A stretch of 64,000 nt of DNA, taken from Psychrosphaera haliotis. GTDB lineage: Bacteria; Pseudomonadota; Gammaproteobacteria; Enterobacterales; Alteromonadaceae. The stretch lies in NCBI RefSeq assembly GCF_039523615.1, contig NZ_BAAAFQ010000004.1, positions 1 through 64,000 of the forward strand, read 5' to 3'. The notes under the pieces are model-generated. The model saw nothing but the letters and a program-made list of their open reading frames with translations. It ran no database searches and was not told the origin of the DNA. This document shows positions 49,895 through 58,898 of the stretch, piece after piece. Within the stretch, counting starts at the first letter, position 1. Each line of letters opens with the position of its first letter. Position numbers and translations under genes: made by a program.

Positions 49895-50992
49895 ATGAAT
49901 CATTTTAGGAAGAAAGATAACCTCATTGGCCAAGCAAACTCGTTTTTAGAAGTACTAGAGCAAGTTTCACAGTTGGCGTCCTTAAATAAGCCCGTATTAA
50001 TAATTGGCGAGCGAGGAACGGGTAAAGAGCTTATTGCAGCCCGACTACACTACCTTTCTAGCCGATGGGATCAGAACTACGTTACCCTTAATTGTGCTGC
50101 ATTAAATGAAAATCTTCTTGAAAGTGAATTGTTTGGCCATGAATCCGGTGCCTTTACAGGAGCTGGTAAGCGCCATGAAGGGCGATTTGAGCGAGCAAAT
50201 AGCGGTACACTTTTTTTAGATGAGCTTGCAAACACTTCAGGGTTAGTTCAAGAAAAATTATTAAGAGTTATTGAGTATGGTGAGTTTGAGCGCGTTGGTG
50301 GTTCAAAAACCGTTAAGGTTGATACTCGATTAGTCTGTGCAACAAATGAAGACTTACCTGCGCTTGCTGAAGCTGGTGAGTTTAGATCAGATTTATTAGA
50401 CCGACTGGCATTTGATGTTATTACGCTCCCTCCTTTGAGAGAACGTCGAGAGGATATAATGATCCTTGCTGAGCACTTTGCAATATCGATGGTAAAAGAG
50501 CTCGGTTGGGAGCTTTTTAGCGGGTTTTCGAGAAAAGCTAAAGAGTTTTTGATGGAGTATCATTGGCCAGGAAATGTAAGGGAGCTAAAAAATGTTGTTG
50601 AGCGAAGTGTTTATCGTGCGGCCAACCCTCACGTTCCAGTACACGACATTGTGATTGACCCTTTTGATAGTCCTTATAGACCTAAACAACGTGTAAAAAC
50701 TCAAGATAGACAGTCTGACGTGGTCATTAGCCCAGCTGCAGTTGCTACTTCTAGTCATGATTTAGTAAATGCTTCTGTCAATCAAACCAGTAGTCCTTTA
50801 GAATTAGAGCCTACCTTTCCGTTAGACTTTAAACTGGCCAGCCAGGAGTTTGAGATTAATTTGATAAAAAAAGCACTCGCTAATTGTCATTACAATCAAA
50901 AAAAATCTGCTGAACAACTTGGTGTTACTTATCATCAGTTGCGTGGCTATTTAAAGAAGTACAATCTGTTGGACAGTAATGGCGAAGATTAA
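49895..50992 (+). CDS. pspF: psp operon sigma54 activator PspF
   Basis: 365 residues. AAA+ domain at the N-terminus without receiver domain: IIGERGTGKELIAARLHYLSSRW (Walker A), LFGHESGAFTGAGKRHEGRFE with GAFTGA for sigma54 contact, GTLFLDELAN (Walker B), and R-finger region RSDLLDRLAFDVITLPPLRER. C-terminal Fis-like HTH: ANCHYNQKKSAEQLGVTYHQLRGYLKKY. Divergent from pspA as in E. coli. Overlaps sapA by 14 bases, so the sap operon starts within its own coding end. Confidence 0.95.
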   Translation: MNHFRKKDNLIGQANSFLEVLEQVSQLASLNKPVLIIGERGTGKELIAARLHYLSSRWDQNYVTLNCAALNENLLESELFGHESGAFTGAGKRHEGRFERANSGTLFLDELANTSGLVQEKLLRVIEYGEFERVGGSKTVKVDTRLVCATNEDLPALAEAGEFRSDLLDRLAFDVITLPPLRERREDIMILAEHFAISMVKELGWELFSGFSRKAKEFLMEYHWPGNVRELKNVVERSVYRAANPHVPVHDIVIDPFDSPYRPKQRVKTQDRQSDVVISPAAVATSSHDLVNASVNQTSSPLELEPTFPLDFKLASQEFEINLIKKALANCHYNQKKSAEQLGVTYHQLRGYLKKYNLLDSNGED

Positions 50993-52607
50993 AAGCTTAC
51001 TAAACAGCTGCTTAATTATGCTTGGAGTATCAAGCATAGCGGCTTGTGATATTCAACAAGACTCAGGGTTAGCATCTAAAACCCTGCTGTATTGTAGTGA
51101 AGGCTCTCCAGAATCATTTAACCCGCAGTTAGTCACCAGCGGTACGACTATCGACGCCGTATCACAGCAAATTTATAATCGTTTAGTTAAAATAGACTCT
51201 GATTCAGGTCAGGTTGTCTCTGATATAGCCCGCAAAGTTATTGTGTCTAGTGACGCTATGCGGTATCGCTTTTATCTACGAAAAGGGATTAAATTTCATA
51301 CCACCGACTACTTTACTCCTACGCGTGACTTAAACAGCTCGGACATACTTTTTACTTTTTCAAGGATACTGCATTCCGACCACCCATTTCACGAAGTGAG
51401 TGGCGGTCAATATCCCTTTTTTGAAGGAATTGGCTTATCCCAATTAATTGAGCAGATAATTGTCGTAGACGATTTAACAATAGAGTTTAGGTTGGTTGAT
51501 CCTCAAGCTTCGTTCCTGGCTAATATGGCCACTGACTTTGCCGTTATTCTTTCTGCAGAATATGGCGAGCAGTTAATTAATGAAAACCACAAAGAACAAA
51601 TCGATCAGATGCCAATTGGCAGTGGTCCATTCAAATTTAAAGAATATAAGAGAGATCATTATATTCGATACGCAAAAAATGAGGACTACTGGCAACCAGA
51701 GTCAAACTTAGAACAAATCATTTTTGATATCACACCAGATAATTCCACTCGTTTAGCAAAACTATTAACCAAAGAGTGCGATGTGCTGGGTTATCCTTCC
51801 GCTTCAGATGTGGGCTTTTTAGAAAAGCGCAGCGATATAGATATTAAAGACAGTACCTCAATGAATGTGAGTTATTGGGCATTTAATACCGAAGTTCCAC
51901 CTTTTCATAATCCACAAGTTAGAAAAGCCCTATCATATGCAGTAGACCAGAGCGCTATTATTGATGCTGTTTATTTTGGTTTGGCTCAACCAGCTACAAG
52001 TTTACTACCACCAACCTCTTGGGCTTATAATGCTGACTCTTATGTAAGCCAATACAATTTAGAGAAAGCAAAAGCATTATTAGTTGAAGCTGGATTTCCT
52101 GATGGGTTTGAAATGGATATTTGGGCCATGCCCGTGCAACGCGTTTATAATCCAAATGCCAGTAAAATGGCGGAGATCCTTCAACAAAGTTTAAAAGAGT
52201 TGAACATTAAAGCCAATATTGTGACCTATGACTGGGGCACATTCAGAAAGAAATTGGCTAATGGGGAGCATGACTCGGTATTGATTGGTTGGTTGGCTGA
52301 CAATTCAGATCCAGATAACTTTTATAGACCTCTATTAAGTTGTGCTGCGGCTATGTCTGGTTCAAATAGAAGTGCGTGGTGTAACAACGAATTTGACCGT
52401 AATGTTAAACGGGCTTTATCTACAGCTGATCAAGCTCAAAGAAAAGTATTTTATACCAACGCTGAAAATATAATTAGAGACCAAGTTCCGCTAGTACCTA
52501 TTGCGCATGCAACAAGACATAAGGTGCAACATAAATACATTAGTAATGTAAATATAAACCCTTACGGCGGCATTGACTTTTCCGCGACCAAAAAAGGTAA
52601 ACCGTAA
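50979..52607 (+). CDS. sapA: ABC transporter substrate-binding lipoprotein SapA
   Basis: 542 residues. Lipoprotein signal MAKIKSLLNSCLIMLGVSSIAAC with lipobox IAAC. SBP_bac_5 fold: TLLYCSEGSPESFNPQLVTSGTTIDAVSQQIYNRLV and YRFYLRKGIKFHTT, FEMDIWAMPVQRVYNPNASKMAEILQQSLKELNI. Binds peptides or related compounds in the periplasm for SapBCDF. In E. coli and Haemophilus the Sap system is linked to antimicrobial peptides, putrescine or heme. The start overlaps pspF. Confidence 0.9.
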   Translation: MAKIKSLLNSCLIMLGVSSIAACDIQQDSGLASKTLLYCSEGSPESFNPQLVTSGTTIDAVSQQIYNRLVKIDSDSGQVVSDIARKVIVSSDAMRYRFYLRKGIKFHTTDYFTPTRDLNSSDILFTFSRILHSDHPFHEVSGGQYPFFEGIGLSQLIEQIIVVDDLTIEFRLVDPQASFLANMATDFAVILSAEYGEQLINENHKEQIDQMPIGSGPFKFKEYKRDHYIRYAKNEDYWQPESNLEQIIFDITPDNSTRLAKLLTKECDVLGYPSASDVGFLEKRSDIDIKDSTSMNVSYWAFNTEVPPFHNPQVRKALSYAVDQSAIIDAVYFGLAQPATSLLPPTSWAYNADSYVSQYNLEKAKALLVEAGFPDGFEMDIWAMPVQRVYNPNASKMAEILQQSLKELNIKANIVTYDWGTFRKKLANGEHDSVLIGWLADNSDPDNFYRPLLSCAAAMSGSNRSAWCNNEFDRNVKRALSTADQAQRKVFYTNAENIIRDQVPLVPIAHATRHKVQHKYISNVNINPYGGIDFSATKKGKP

Positions 52608-53638
52608 TGTTGAATTATGTATTACGGAAATTTTACTTATTAGTTTTTGTTACTTTTGGTGTAACCGTATTCGCCTTTTCACTAAACTATTTATTTCCGG
52701 GTGATGTGTTAACAAACATGACTGGAAACCAAGCTATATCGACTGAATTACATCAAATTTTAATAGAAGAGTATCGTTTAGATAGTAATGTCGTTTTCCA
52801 GTACTTTTCTTATATAGAGCGCTTGGTTCACGGCGATTGGGGCGTTTCCTTCATAACGAACACCAGTATATTTGAACAAGTATTTACCGCTTTACCTGCC
52901 ACCATCGAACTTGCTATGTATGCGCTCTTATATAGTTTTATTGTCGCCATTCCCCTTGGCATCCTCGCGTCTAATCCAGATCGCCCTTGGCTAGATAAAC
53001 CTATACTGGCGTTGTCATTAATCGGCTTTTCTATGCCTATATTTTGGCTCGCACTTATAATGATCCTGGTATTTTCAATTAATCTCGGTTGGTTTCCGGT
53101 ATCTGGTCGTTTGAGCCTAATTTATGACATTCCAGTGTCTACAGGTTTTATTCTTATTGATATTCTTATGTCCGAAGTCACATATAAAGCAGAAGCAATG
53201 TTTGATGCACTCACGCACCTTATTATGCCAACATTTGTTCTAGCTGCTTACCCAACAACGGTTTTAATACGAACAACACGACAATCAATGCACAATGTCT
53301 TAGATACGAGTTATGTTAAAGCAGCAAAAGCTAAAGGTTTAAGCGACTTTCAAGTATTGAAGCGACATGCCTTGAGAAATGGTTTATTACCCGTGATTCA
53401 AATGTTAGGTATCCATTTTGGTACTCTAATAACATTAGCAATGGTTACCGAAGTTATATTTTCGTGGCCAGGCATTGGCCTTTGGTTAGTAGACGCTATA
53501 CACCAACGAGATTACCCCGCCATACAAGGTGGCTTAATGGTTTTATCAGGCATGGTTTTTGTGGCCACAATATTATTTGATGTGGTGTACATGATTTTTG
53601 ATCCACTGGCGAGAAGGCATGGTCATGGCAAAATTTAG
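52607..53638 (+). CDS. sapB: ABC transporter permease SapB
   Basis: 343 residues. DppB/OppB type: LVFVTFGVTVFAFSLNYLFPGD start, a periplasmic loop, six helices, and the EAA loop SYVKAAKAKGLSDFQVLKRHALRNGLLPVIQMLGIHFGTLI for ATPase contact. ATG overlaps the sapA stop (TAATG). Inner-membrane channel with SapC. Confidence 0.92.
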   Translation: MLNYVLRKFYLLVFVTFGVTVFAFSLNYLFPGDVLTNMTGNQAISTELHQILIEEYRLDSNVVFQYFSYIERLVHGDWGVSFITNTSIFEQVFTALPATIELAMYALLYSFIVAIPLGILASNPDRPWLDKPILALSLIGFSMPIFWLALIMILVFSINLGWFPVSGRLSLIYDIPVSTGFILIDILMSEVTYKAEAMFDALTHLIMPTFVLAAYPTTVLIRTTRQSMHNVLDTSYVKAAKAKGLSDFQVLKRHALRNGLLPVIQMLGIHFGTLITLAMVTEVIFSWPGIGLWLVDAIHQRDYPAIQGGLMVLSGMVFVATILFDVVYMIFDPLARRHGHGKI

Positions 53639-54518
53639 GTTTTTCTCTTCGCCTAGCAATTACTCTCCATTAAAGCAGCTTTGGAGTTTATTTGAACGGA
53701 ATCACTTTGCGCTTGTTGCGTTTTGGATTTTCATCGTCATGTTCATACTGTCAATTTTTGGCCCATTGTTGGCTCCTTATTCTCCGTATGAACAACACCC
53801 AGAAGCATTGCTCGTTCCCCCAGCATGGGCTTTGGATGGTCAAATAAATTACTTATTTGGCACTGACGCACTGGGTAGAGATATCCTGTCTCGAGTATTA
53901 AGTGGTATTAGTTACTCCTTTGGTCTGGCGATAATTGCGGTCGTGTTAGCACTTACTATTGGGTTGTTCATTGGTACCCTAGCCGGCTTTAGCAAAGGTA
54001 TAAGAGCAAGTGCACTTAATCATATACTTGATATCGCATTGATTATGCCATCATTGCTTATTGCTATTGTTATCGTGGCAATTCTGGGCCCTGGTATCGC
54101 AAACACCTTTTGGGCCGTTGTATTAGCAATGTTGCCTCAATTTATACACCACGTACGCACAGAAGTAGCAGACTTATTAAATAAAGACTTTGTTATTGCG
54201 TATCGCCTTGATGGTGCAAATAAATTTCAACTATTTAAGTATGCTTTGATACCAAACTTAGTTGAAGGGCTGGTGATTTTTGGCGCCATGGCCATATCAT
54301 CTGCAATTTTAGATATTGTTGTTCTAGGTTTTATTGGAATTGGGGCACAAACTCCCGAGCCAGAGCTAGGGACAATGATTGCCGATAGTATTGATGTATT
54401 TTATCTTAGCCCTTGGACAGTTATGCTTCCGGGTCTACTGCTCTTTGTATGTATTTTAACAGTCAATATAGTGGGTGATGGATTGCGTCGCGCTCTTAAA
54501 GAACGCCGTTTACAGTAG
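53625..54518 (+). CDS. sapC: ABC transporter permease SapC
   Basis: 297 residues from the ATG at 53625 with GAGAAGG seven bases upstream. Oligopeptide permease C type: WIFIVMFILSIFGPLLAPYSPYEQHP, YLFGTDALGRDILSRVLSGI (family GTDxLGRD), and the EAA loop NKDFVIAYRLDGANKFQLFKYALIPNLVEGLVIF. Overlaps sapB by 14 bases. Confidence 0.92.
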   Translation: MAKFRFFSSPSNYSPLKQLWSLFERNHFALVAFWIFIVMFILSIFGPLLAPYSPYEQHPEALLVPPAWALDGQINYLFGTDALGRDILSRVLSGISYSFGLAIIAVVLALTIGLFIGTLAGFSKGIRASALNHILDIALIMPSLLIAIVIVAILGPGIANTFWAVVLAMLPQFIHHVRTEVADLLNKDFVIAYRLDGANKFQLFKYALIPNLVEGLVIFGAMAISSAILDIVVLGFIGIGAQTPEPELGTMIADSIDVFYLSPWTVMLPGLLLFVCILTVNIVGDGLRRALKERRLQ

Positions 54519-54524
54519 GTAATT

Positions 54525-55520
54525 ATGCGCTTATTAGATATCCGAAATTTAAACATAGAATTACAAACTAACGACGAAGCGGTTCGAGCGGTGGAGTCTG
54601 CTAATTTTTCGATGAAAATGGGTGAAGTTAGTGGCCTTATCGGAGAGTCAGGGTCAGGTAAAAGTTTAATTGCAAAGGCCTTAGTAGGTGTATTAAACAA
54701 CAGGTGGAATGTTTCAGCGGACCGTTTGCATTTTTTAGGTGAAGACCTCAATAAAATGTCTGATAGTGCACGACGAAAGATAATCAGTTCCAATATTTCC
54801 ATGATCTACCAAGAGCCACGTCGATGCCTAGATCCTACCGCAGACATATTTTCCCAATTAGAGGAATCACTTCCTGATAGCGACTATGCAGGTTGGTTTG
54901 GCGGTAACAAAGAACAGCGCGTTAAAAAGTGCAGCAACCTGCTCCATAAAGTAGGAATAAAAGACCACGTTGCTATTTTTAATAGCTACCCTCATATGTT
55001 ATCAGAGGGTGTTTGCCAAAAAATCATGATTGCCATGGCTATTGCCAAAGCGCCAAAGTTGCTAATAGCTGATGAGCCTACAACCGCACTAGAAAGTAAT
55101 ACATCTATGCAGGTAATAAAACTACTTAAGAGTTTGAACCAATTAAAAGATATGGCGGTTATTTTCATTACTCATAATCTAAATACGATTACGAGTTGGG
55201 CTGACACTATAAATGTTATGTACTGTGGTCAATTAATTGAAAGTGGGCCCACTAAAAAACTATTATCAGCGCCTAAACACCCTTATACAAAGGCCTTGTT
55301 TGATAGTGAACCCGACTTTAGTAAAGTTGATATGCACAATAAGCAAAGGTTATATACGCTAAAAGGCACAATCCCTACGCTACAACATCTACCAGCTGGG
55401 TGCCGACTCGGGCCACGCTGCCCTAATGCTCAAAAAGCCTGTGTTGTAATGCCTGAGCAGCAAAAGATTAAGCGTCAGCAGTTTCGATGTCATTACCCTT
55501 TAATTGAGGAAATAAAGTAA
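54525..55520 (+). CDS. sapD: ABC transporter ATP-binding protein SapD
   Basis: 331 residues. Walker A GESGSGKSL, Q-loop MIYQEPRRCLDP, signature replaced by MLSEGVCQKIMIAMAIA, Walker B LLIADEPTTALE, switch His ITHN. The LSEG-x-CQ form of the signature is also seen in E. coli SapD (LTEGECQ), so it is a family trait. Ends with the oligopeptide-ABC C-terminal Cys motif (AGCRLGPRCPNAQKAC...FRCHYP). Six bases after sapC. Confidence 0.92.
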   Translation: MRLLDIRNLNIELQTNDEAVRAVESANFSMKMGEVSGLIGESGSGKSLIAKALVGVLNNRWNVSADRLHFLGEDLNKMSDSARRKIISSNISMIYQEPRRCLDPTADIFSQLEESLPDSDYAGWFGGNKEQRVKKCSNLLHKVGIKDHVAIFNSYPHMLSEGVCQKIMIAMAIAKAPKLLIADEPTTALESNTSMQVIKLLKSLNQLKDMAVIFITHNLNTITSWADTINVMYCGQLIESGPTKKLLSAPKHPYTKALFDSEPDFSKVDMHNKQRLYTLKGTIPTLQHLPAGCRLGPRCPNAQKACVVMPEQQKIKRQQFRCHYPLIEEIK

Positions 55521-56294
55521 ATGGAGTCCATTCCTCTATTTTCAGTCAGAGAAATTAAAAAGATTTACAAAGATAAATCAAATTGGTTTAAAAAAGGTCG
55601 TGTTGTAGAAATTGGCCCTGTTTCCTTTGATTTACACCGCGGAGAAACACTCGCTATTGTTGGCGAAGCCGGTTCTGGTAAAAGTACGGTAGGCAGACTG
55701 CTTGCCGGCGCTGAGTTACCCGATGGTGGCAAATTATATTTAGGCGATGATGAAATTAATTGGAACGACTCTAAGTTTTTCTGCCAAAACATTAGAATGA
55801 TTTTTCAAGACTCACAGAAGTCTCTAAACCCTACAGTTCGAATTGGCGACCAACTTGAGCAACCGTTACTTTTTAATACGCGATTAAATAAAGAGCAACG
55901 ATTAGAACGAATAAACAATGCTTTACGTAAGGTGGGTCTGTTGCCTGAACACGCTGGGTATTACCCTCATATGTTTTCTGGCGGACAAGCTCAAAGAATT
56001 GGAATTGCTCGAGCGCTAATTTTAGACCCTCAAGTTGTTATAATAGATGAAGCTCTAGCGCCATTAGACCCTTCACTAAGGGCTCAGGTTATAAATCTGC
56101 TTTTAGAGCTACAAGAGACATTACAACTGACATATGTGCTCATATCACACCAAATATCATTGGTTCGTTACCTGAGTGATAGAATTATGATCATGGACCA
56201 AGGAAAAATTATTGAAGCTGGTACCATAGATGACGTATTCGAAACGCCAAAACATCCAAAAACTCAAAAGTTATTAAAATCTCTGGATATGTAA
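55521..56294 (+). CDS. sapF: ABC transporter ATP-binding protein SapF
   Basis: 257 residues. Walker A VGEAGSGKSTVGRLLAG, Q-loop MIFQDSQKSLNPTVRI, intact signature HMFSGGQAQRIGIARAL, Walker B VVIIDEALAPLD, switch LISHQ. No C-terminal Cys motif, so shorter than SapD. Starts directly after the sapD stop. A terminator follows, shared with ppiD. Confidence 0.92.
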   Translation: MESIPLFSVREIKKIYKDKSNWFKKGRVVEIGPVSFDLHRGETLAIVGEAGSGKSTVGRLLAGAELPDGGKLYLGDDEINWNDSKFFCQNIRMIFQDSQKSLNPTVRIGDQLEQPLLFNTRLNKEQRLERINNALRKVGLLPEHAGYYPHMFSGGQAQRIGIARALILDPQVVIIDEALAPLDPSLRAQVINLLLELQETLQLTYVLISHQISLVRYLSDRIMIMDQGKIIEAGTIDDVFETPKHPKTQKLLKSLDM

Positions 56295-56333
56295 ATATTC
56301 AATAAACCCTAATCAAAACGGGTCAACAAAACC

Positions 56334-56365
56334 AAAAAAAAAGACTCCGAAGAGTCTTTTTTTAT
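56334..56365. terminator. bidirectional terminator between sapF and ppiD
   Basis: AAGACTC CGAA GAGTCTT with A run before and T run after, a perfect stem with a stable CGAA tetraloop. Ends the convergent sapF and ppiD transcripts. Confidence 0.9.
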
Positions 56366-56381
56366 TTAGATACTTTCGTAA

Positions 56382-58244
56382 TTACTCAATATCTGCGTTG
56401 TTCTTACTTGCTTCGATCAGCGCTTTAATTGCTTGCTGACCAACTACATTAAGTACTTGGTTTGCAACTGGCTCTTCAACAGCAGCAGGCTTAACATTAA
56501 ATGAAGTTAACGACACAACCGCAGCGTCTCCATTCGACGTTTCTACTGTGCTTACTTCAGCTTGACCGTTTACTGGTTTTGCCAATTCAAATACAGCATC
56601 ACGAATGTTCGCATTAACCGTTGCATCAAAACGAGCAATGTCAGTGTTCTCTGTTACGACTACAGCATTGTCAGCTAGACTTGTAATTGCTTCACCTGAC
56701 TTAACTCTTTCCGCAAGCTCTAGCGCTTTTTGCGATGCTAGCTCAGCGGCTTTTTCACGTGTAAGTGCAGCTTCTATGCGAATCTTTATCTCATCTAATT
56801 TCTGAATTCTTGCAGGCTGATTATCTGTTACACGAAGAACTAACGAAGTAGTGTCATTAATTTCTATTAAGTCACTATTTAAGCCTTCACTGATAAACGT
56901 CTCATCAAATGCTTTTGATACTGCTACTTGAGAACCTAAAAGGCCTTGTAACTCGTTTGCTGTTTTAAGCTCTGTACTCTTAAGCTCTAACCCTGCAACT
57001 TCTGCAGCATCTTCAAGTGTATCTGGAATTTCAAAAGCTAATTCAGACACTTTTGTTTGCGCTTCTATATAAAGCTCATCAATTTTTAATTGTTGAAGTT
57101 GTGATGCAATTGTTTCTTTAACTTCTTCAAACGGAGTAGTTTCTGCTTTTACATAATCTGTTAATTTAACAATATGAAAACCAGACTCAGACTCAAACAC
57201 ATCAGAAATATCGCCAGCCTTTTCTAGTGACAATACCGCACTATCAAATGCGTCACCAAAAATACCTTTTTCAAACCATTCTAAGTCGCCGCCATTTTCT
57301 GCACTGAAGCTATCTTCAGAAAACGCTTTTACAACTGATTCAAAAGAGTCACCTGCATCTAGCTTAGCTTTTGCTTCTTCAATCTTTTGTTGGGCATTAT
57401 CACCGGCTTCAACAAGAATGTGAGCTATTCGGCGTTGTTCTTGTTGTGTGAATTCAACAATATTTTGTTGGTAATATTCGTTTAGCTGTTCCTCATTAAC
57501 ATCTACTGCGTTTGCTAGTGCGTTTGCATCGATAAATAAGTACTCAATAGCTACTTTGTCCGCAGTCTTATATGAAAACTTGTTGTTGTCGTAATAAGCT
57601 TGAATTTCTTCTTCAGTTAACTGAACACTCGCTTCTAATGTTTTGCTTGATACAAGTGCTTGTGAATATGTACGAGTTTGATTATTTAGAGATGCGTATT
57701 GCTCTTTTTCATGATCCAATACAAATTCAGATCCCATTAAAGAAGCTGTGTACTGAGAGCGCGTCATTTGTTGACGTAAGTAATCACGGAACTGTAATGG
57801 CGTAAAACCAGCTTGACGAAGAAGCGCTAAGTATACTTCGTTATCAAATTGACCATTACGTTGAAACTCTGGCATTTCAACAATCGTTGTCTTTATCTGT
57901 TCGTCGCTTACACGAATACCAAGGTCTTTGGCTTGTTGACGTTGTAACTCTTCAACAACTAGACGGTCTAAGATGCCTGCTTTAAAATTAGCAACGTAGC
58001 TTTCGTCAGCCATTAGTTGCTCAACTACATCACCAAATTGTTGCTTCATACGGTTACGTTCATTTTGGAACGCTTCCTCTAATGCAGTTTGTGTGATTTC
58101 GACACCGTTTACTGACTTAACGGCAGTATCAGCTTTACTATTGATGTAGCTACCAATGCCACTGATGGCAAAAGTTAGTATCACCAAGCCAAGAATAACT
58201 TTGGCTGCGATTCCTTGAGAACCTTCTCTAATTCTATCTAGCAT
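56382..58244 (-). CDS. ppiD: periplasmic folding chaperone PpiD
   Basis: 620 residues, normal length. MLDRIREGSQGIAAKVILGLVILTFAISGIGSYI is the N-terminal membrane anchor; SurA-N-like chaperone helices follow; the parvulin domain spans ~260-360 (EQRRIAHILVEAGDNAQQKIEEAKAKLDAGDSFESVVKAFSEDSFSAENGGDLEWF and ESESGFHIVKLTDY). C-terminal SurA-like part. Helps outer-membrane protein folding at the SecYEG exit. Downstream of hupB and tRNA-Asp. Confidence 0.95.
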   Translation of the reverse strand: MLDRIREGSQGIAAKVILGLVILTFAISGIGSYINSKADTAVKSVNGVEITQTALEEAFQNERNRMKQQFGDVVEQLMADESYVANFKAGILDRLVVEELQRQQAKDLGIRVSDEQIKTTIVEMPEFQRNGQFDNEVYLALLRQAGFTPLQFRDYLRQQMTRSQYTASLMGSEFVLDHEKEQYASLNNQTRTYSQALVSSKTLEASVQLTEEEIQAYYDNNKFSYKTADKVAIEYLFIDANALANAVDVNEEQLNEYYQQNIVEFTQQEQRRIAHILVEAGDNAQQKIEEAKAKLDAGDSFESVVKAFSEDSFSAENGGDLEWFEKGIFGDAFDSAVLSLEKAGDISDVFESESGFHIVKLTDYVKAETTPFEEVKETIASQLQQLKIDELYIEAQTKVSELAFEIPDTLEDAAEVAGLELKSTELKTANELQGLLGSQVAVSKAFDETFISEGLNSDLIEINDTTSLVLRVTDNQPARIQKLDEIKIRIEAALTREKAAELASQKALELAERVKSGEAITSLADNAVVVTENTDIARFDATVNANIRDAVFELAKPVNGQAEVSTVETSNGDAAVVSLTSFNVKPAAVEEPVANQVLNVVGQQAIKALIEASKNNADIE

Positions 58245-58330
58245 TATTACTTCTCTTTGCTGAGTTTGAAATTGGTTTGTAAAAAAAAACGCATCTTAAC
58301 AGATGCGCTTTAATGCTTGAACTTTTTTAT

Positions 58331-58407
58331 TGGCGGAACGGACGAGACTCGAACTCGCGACCCCCGGCGTGACAGGCCGGTATTCTAACCAACTGAACTA
58401 CCGCTCC
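58331..58407 (-). tRNA. tRNA-Asp (GTC)
   Basis: 77 bases with encoded CCA. Acceptor GGAGCGG; anticodon arm GGCCTGTCACGCC gives GTC. Between hupB and ppiD on the same strand. Confidence 0.95.
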
Positions 58408-58424
58408 CCATCAAAAAGTTTTAA

Positions 58425-58697
58425 TTAGTTACACGCGTCTTTAAGCGCTTTGCCCGCTTTAAATGCTGGAACTTTTGCAGCTGCAATTTCAATAGTCGCA
58501 CCAGTTTGTGGGTTACGACCTGTGCGCGCTGCACGGTCACGTACTGAAAAAGTACCGAAACCAACTAGAGCAACTGAGTCGCCATCTTTAAGAGCGCCTG
58601 TTACAGACTCGATGAATGAGTCTAATGCGCGGCCAGCAGAAGCCTTTGATACGTCAGCACCTTCAGCAATTTTTTCGATTAATTGAGACTTGTTCAC
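58425..58697 (-). CDS. hupB: DNA-binding protein HU-beta
   Basis: 90 residues. MNKSQLIEKIAEGADVSKASAGRALDSFIESVTGALKDGDSVALVGFGTFSVRDRAARTGRNPQTG is the standard HU sequence: helical body, GFGTF and the DNA-binding arm RAARTGRNPQTG with intercalating Pro. Bends and compacts DNA. Between lon and ppiD as in E. coli. Confidence 0.97.
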   Translation of the reverse strand: MNKSQLIEKIAEGADVSKASAGRALDSFIESVTGALKDGDSVALVGFGTFSVRDRAARTGRNPQTGATIEIAAAKVPAFKAGKALKDACN

Positions 58698-58898
58698 AAT
58701 TTCATCCCCTATATTGTTTTTATATTTATTAGAGCCCTTGTTATTTTTATTAGGCTCATTTTCATTCCGTTTATATAAACGTTAGAAATCAATTTTTATT
58801 AGCGAAGGTAGGCTAACCAACCCTCCTAGCACCAATAAACTAGCACAGTCGGAGGTTTTGAAAAGCCTTTTTTTTGATTTTTACAAAAAAACCTTCAC

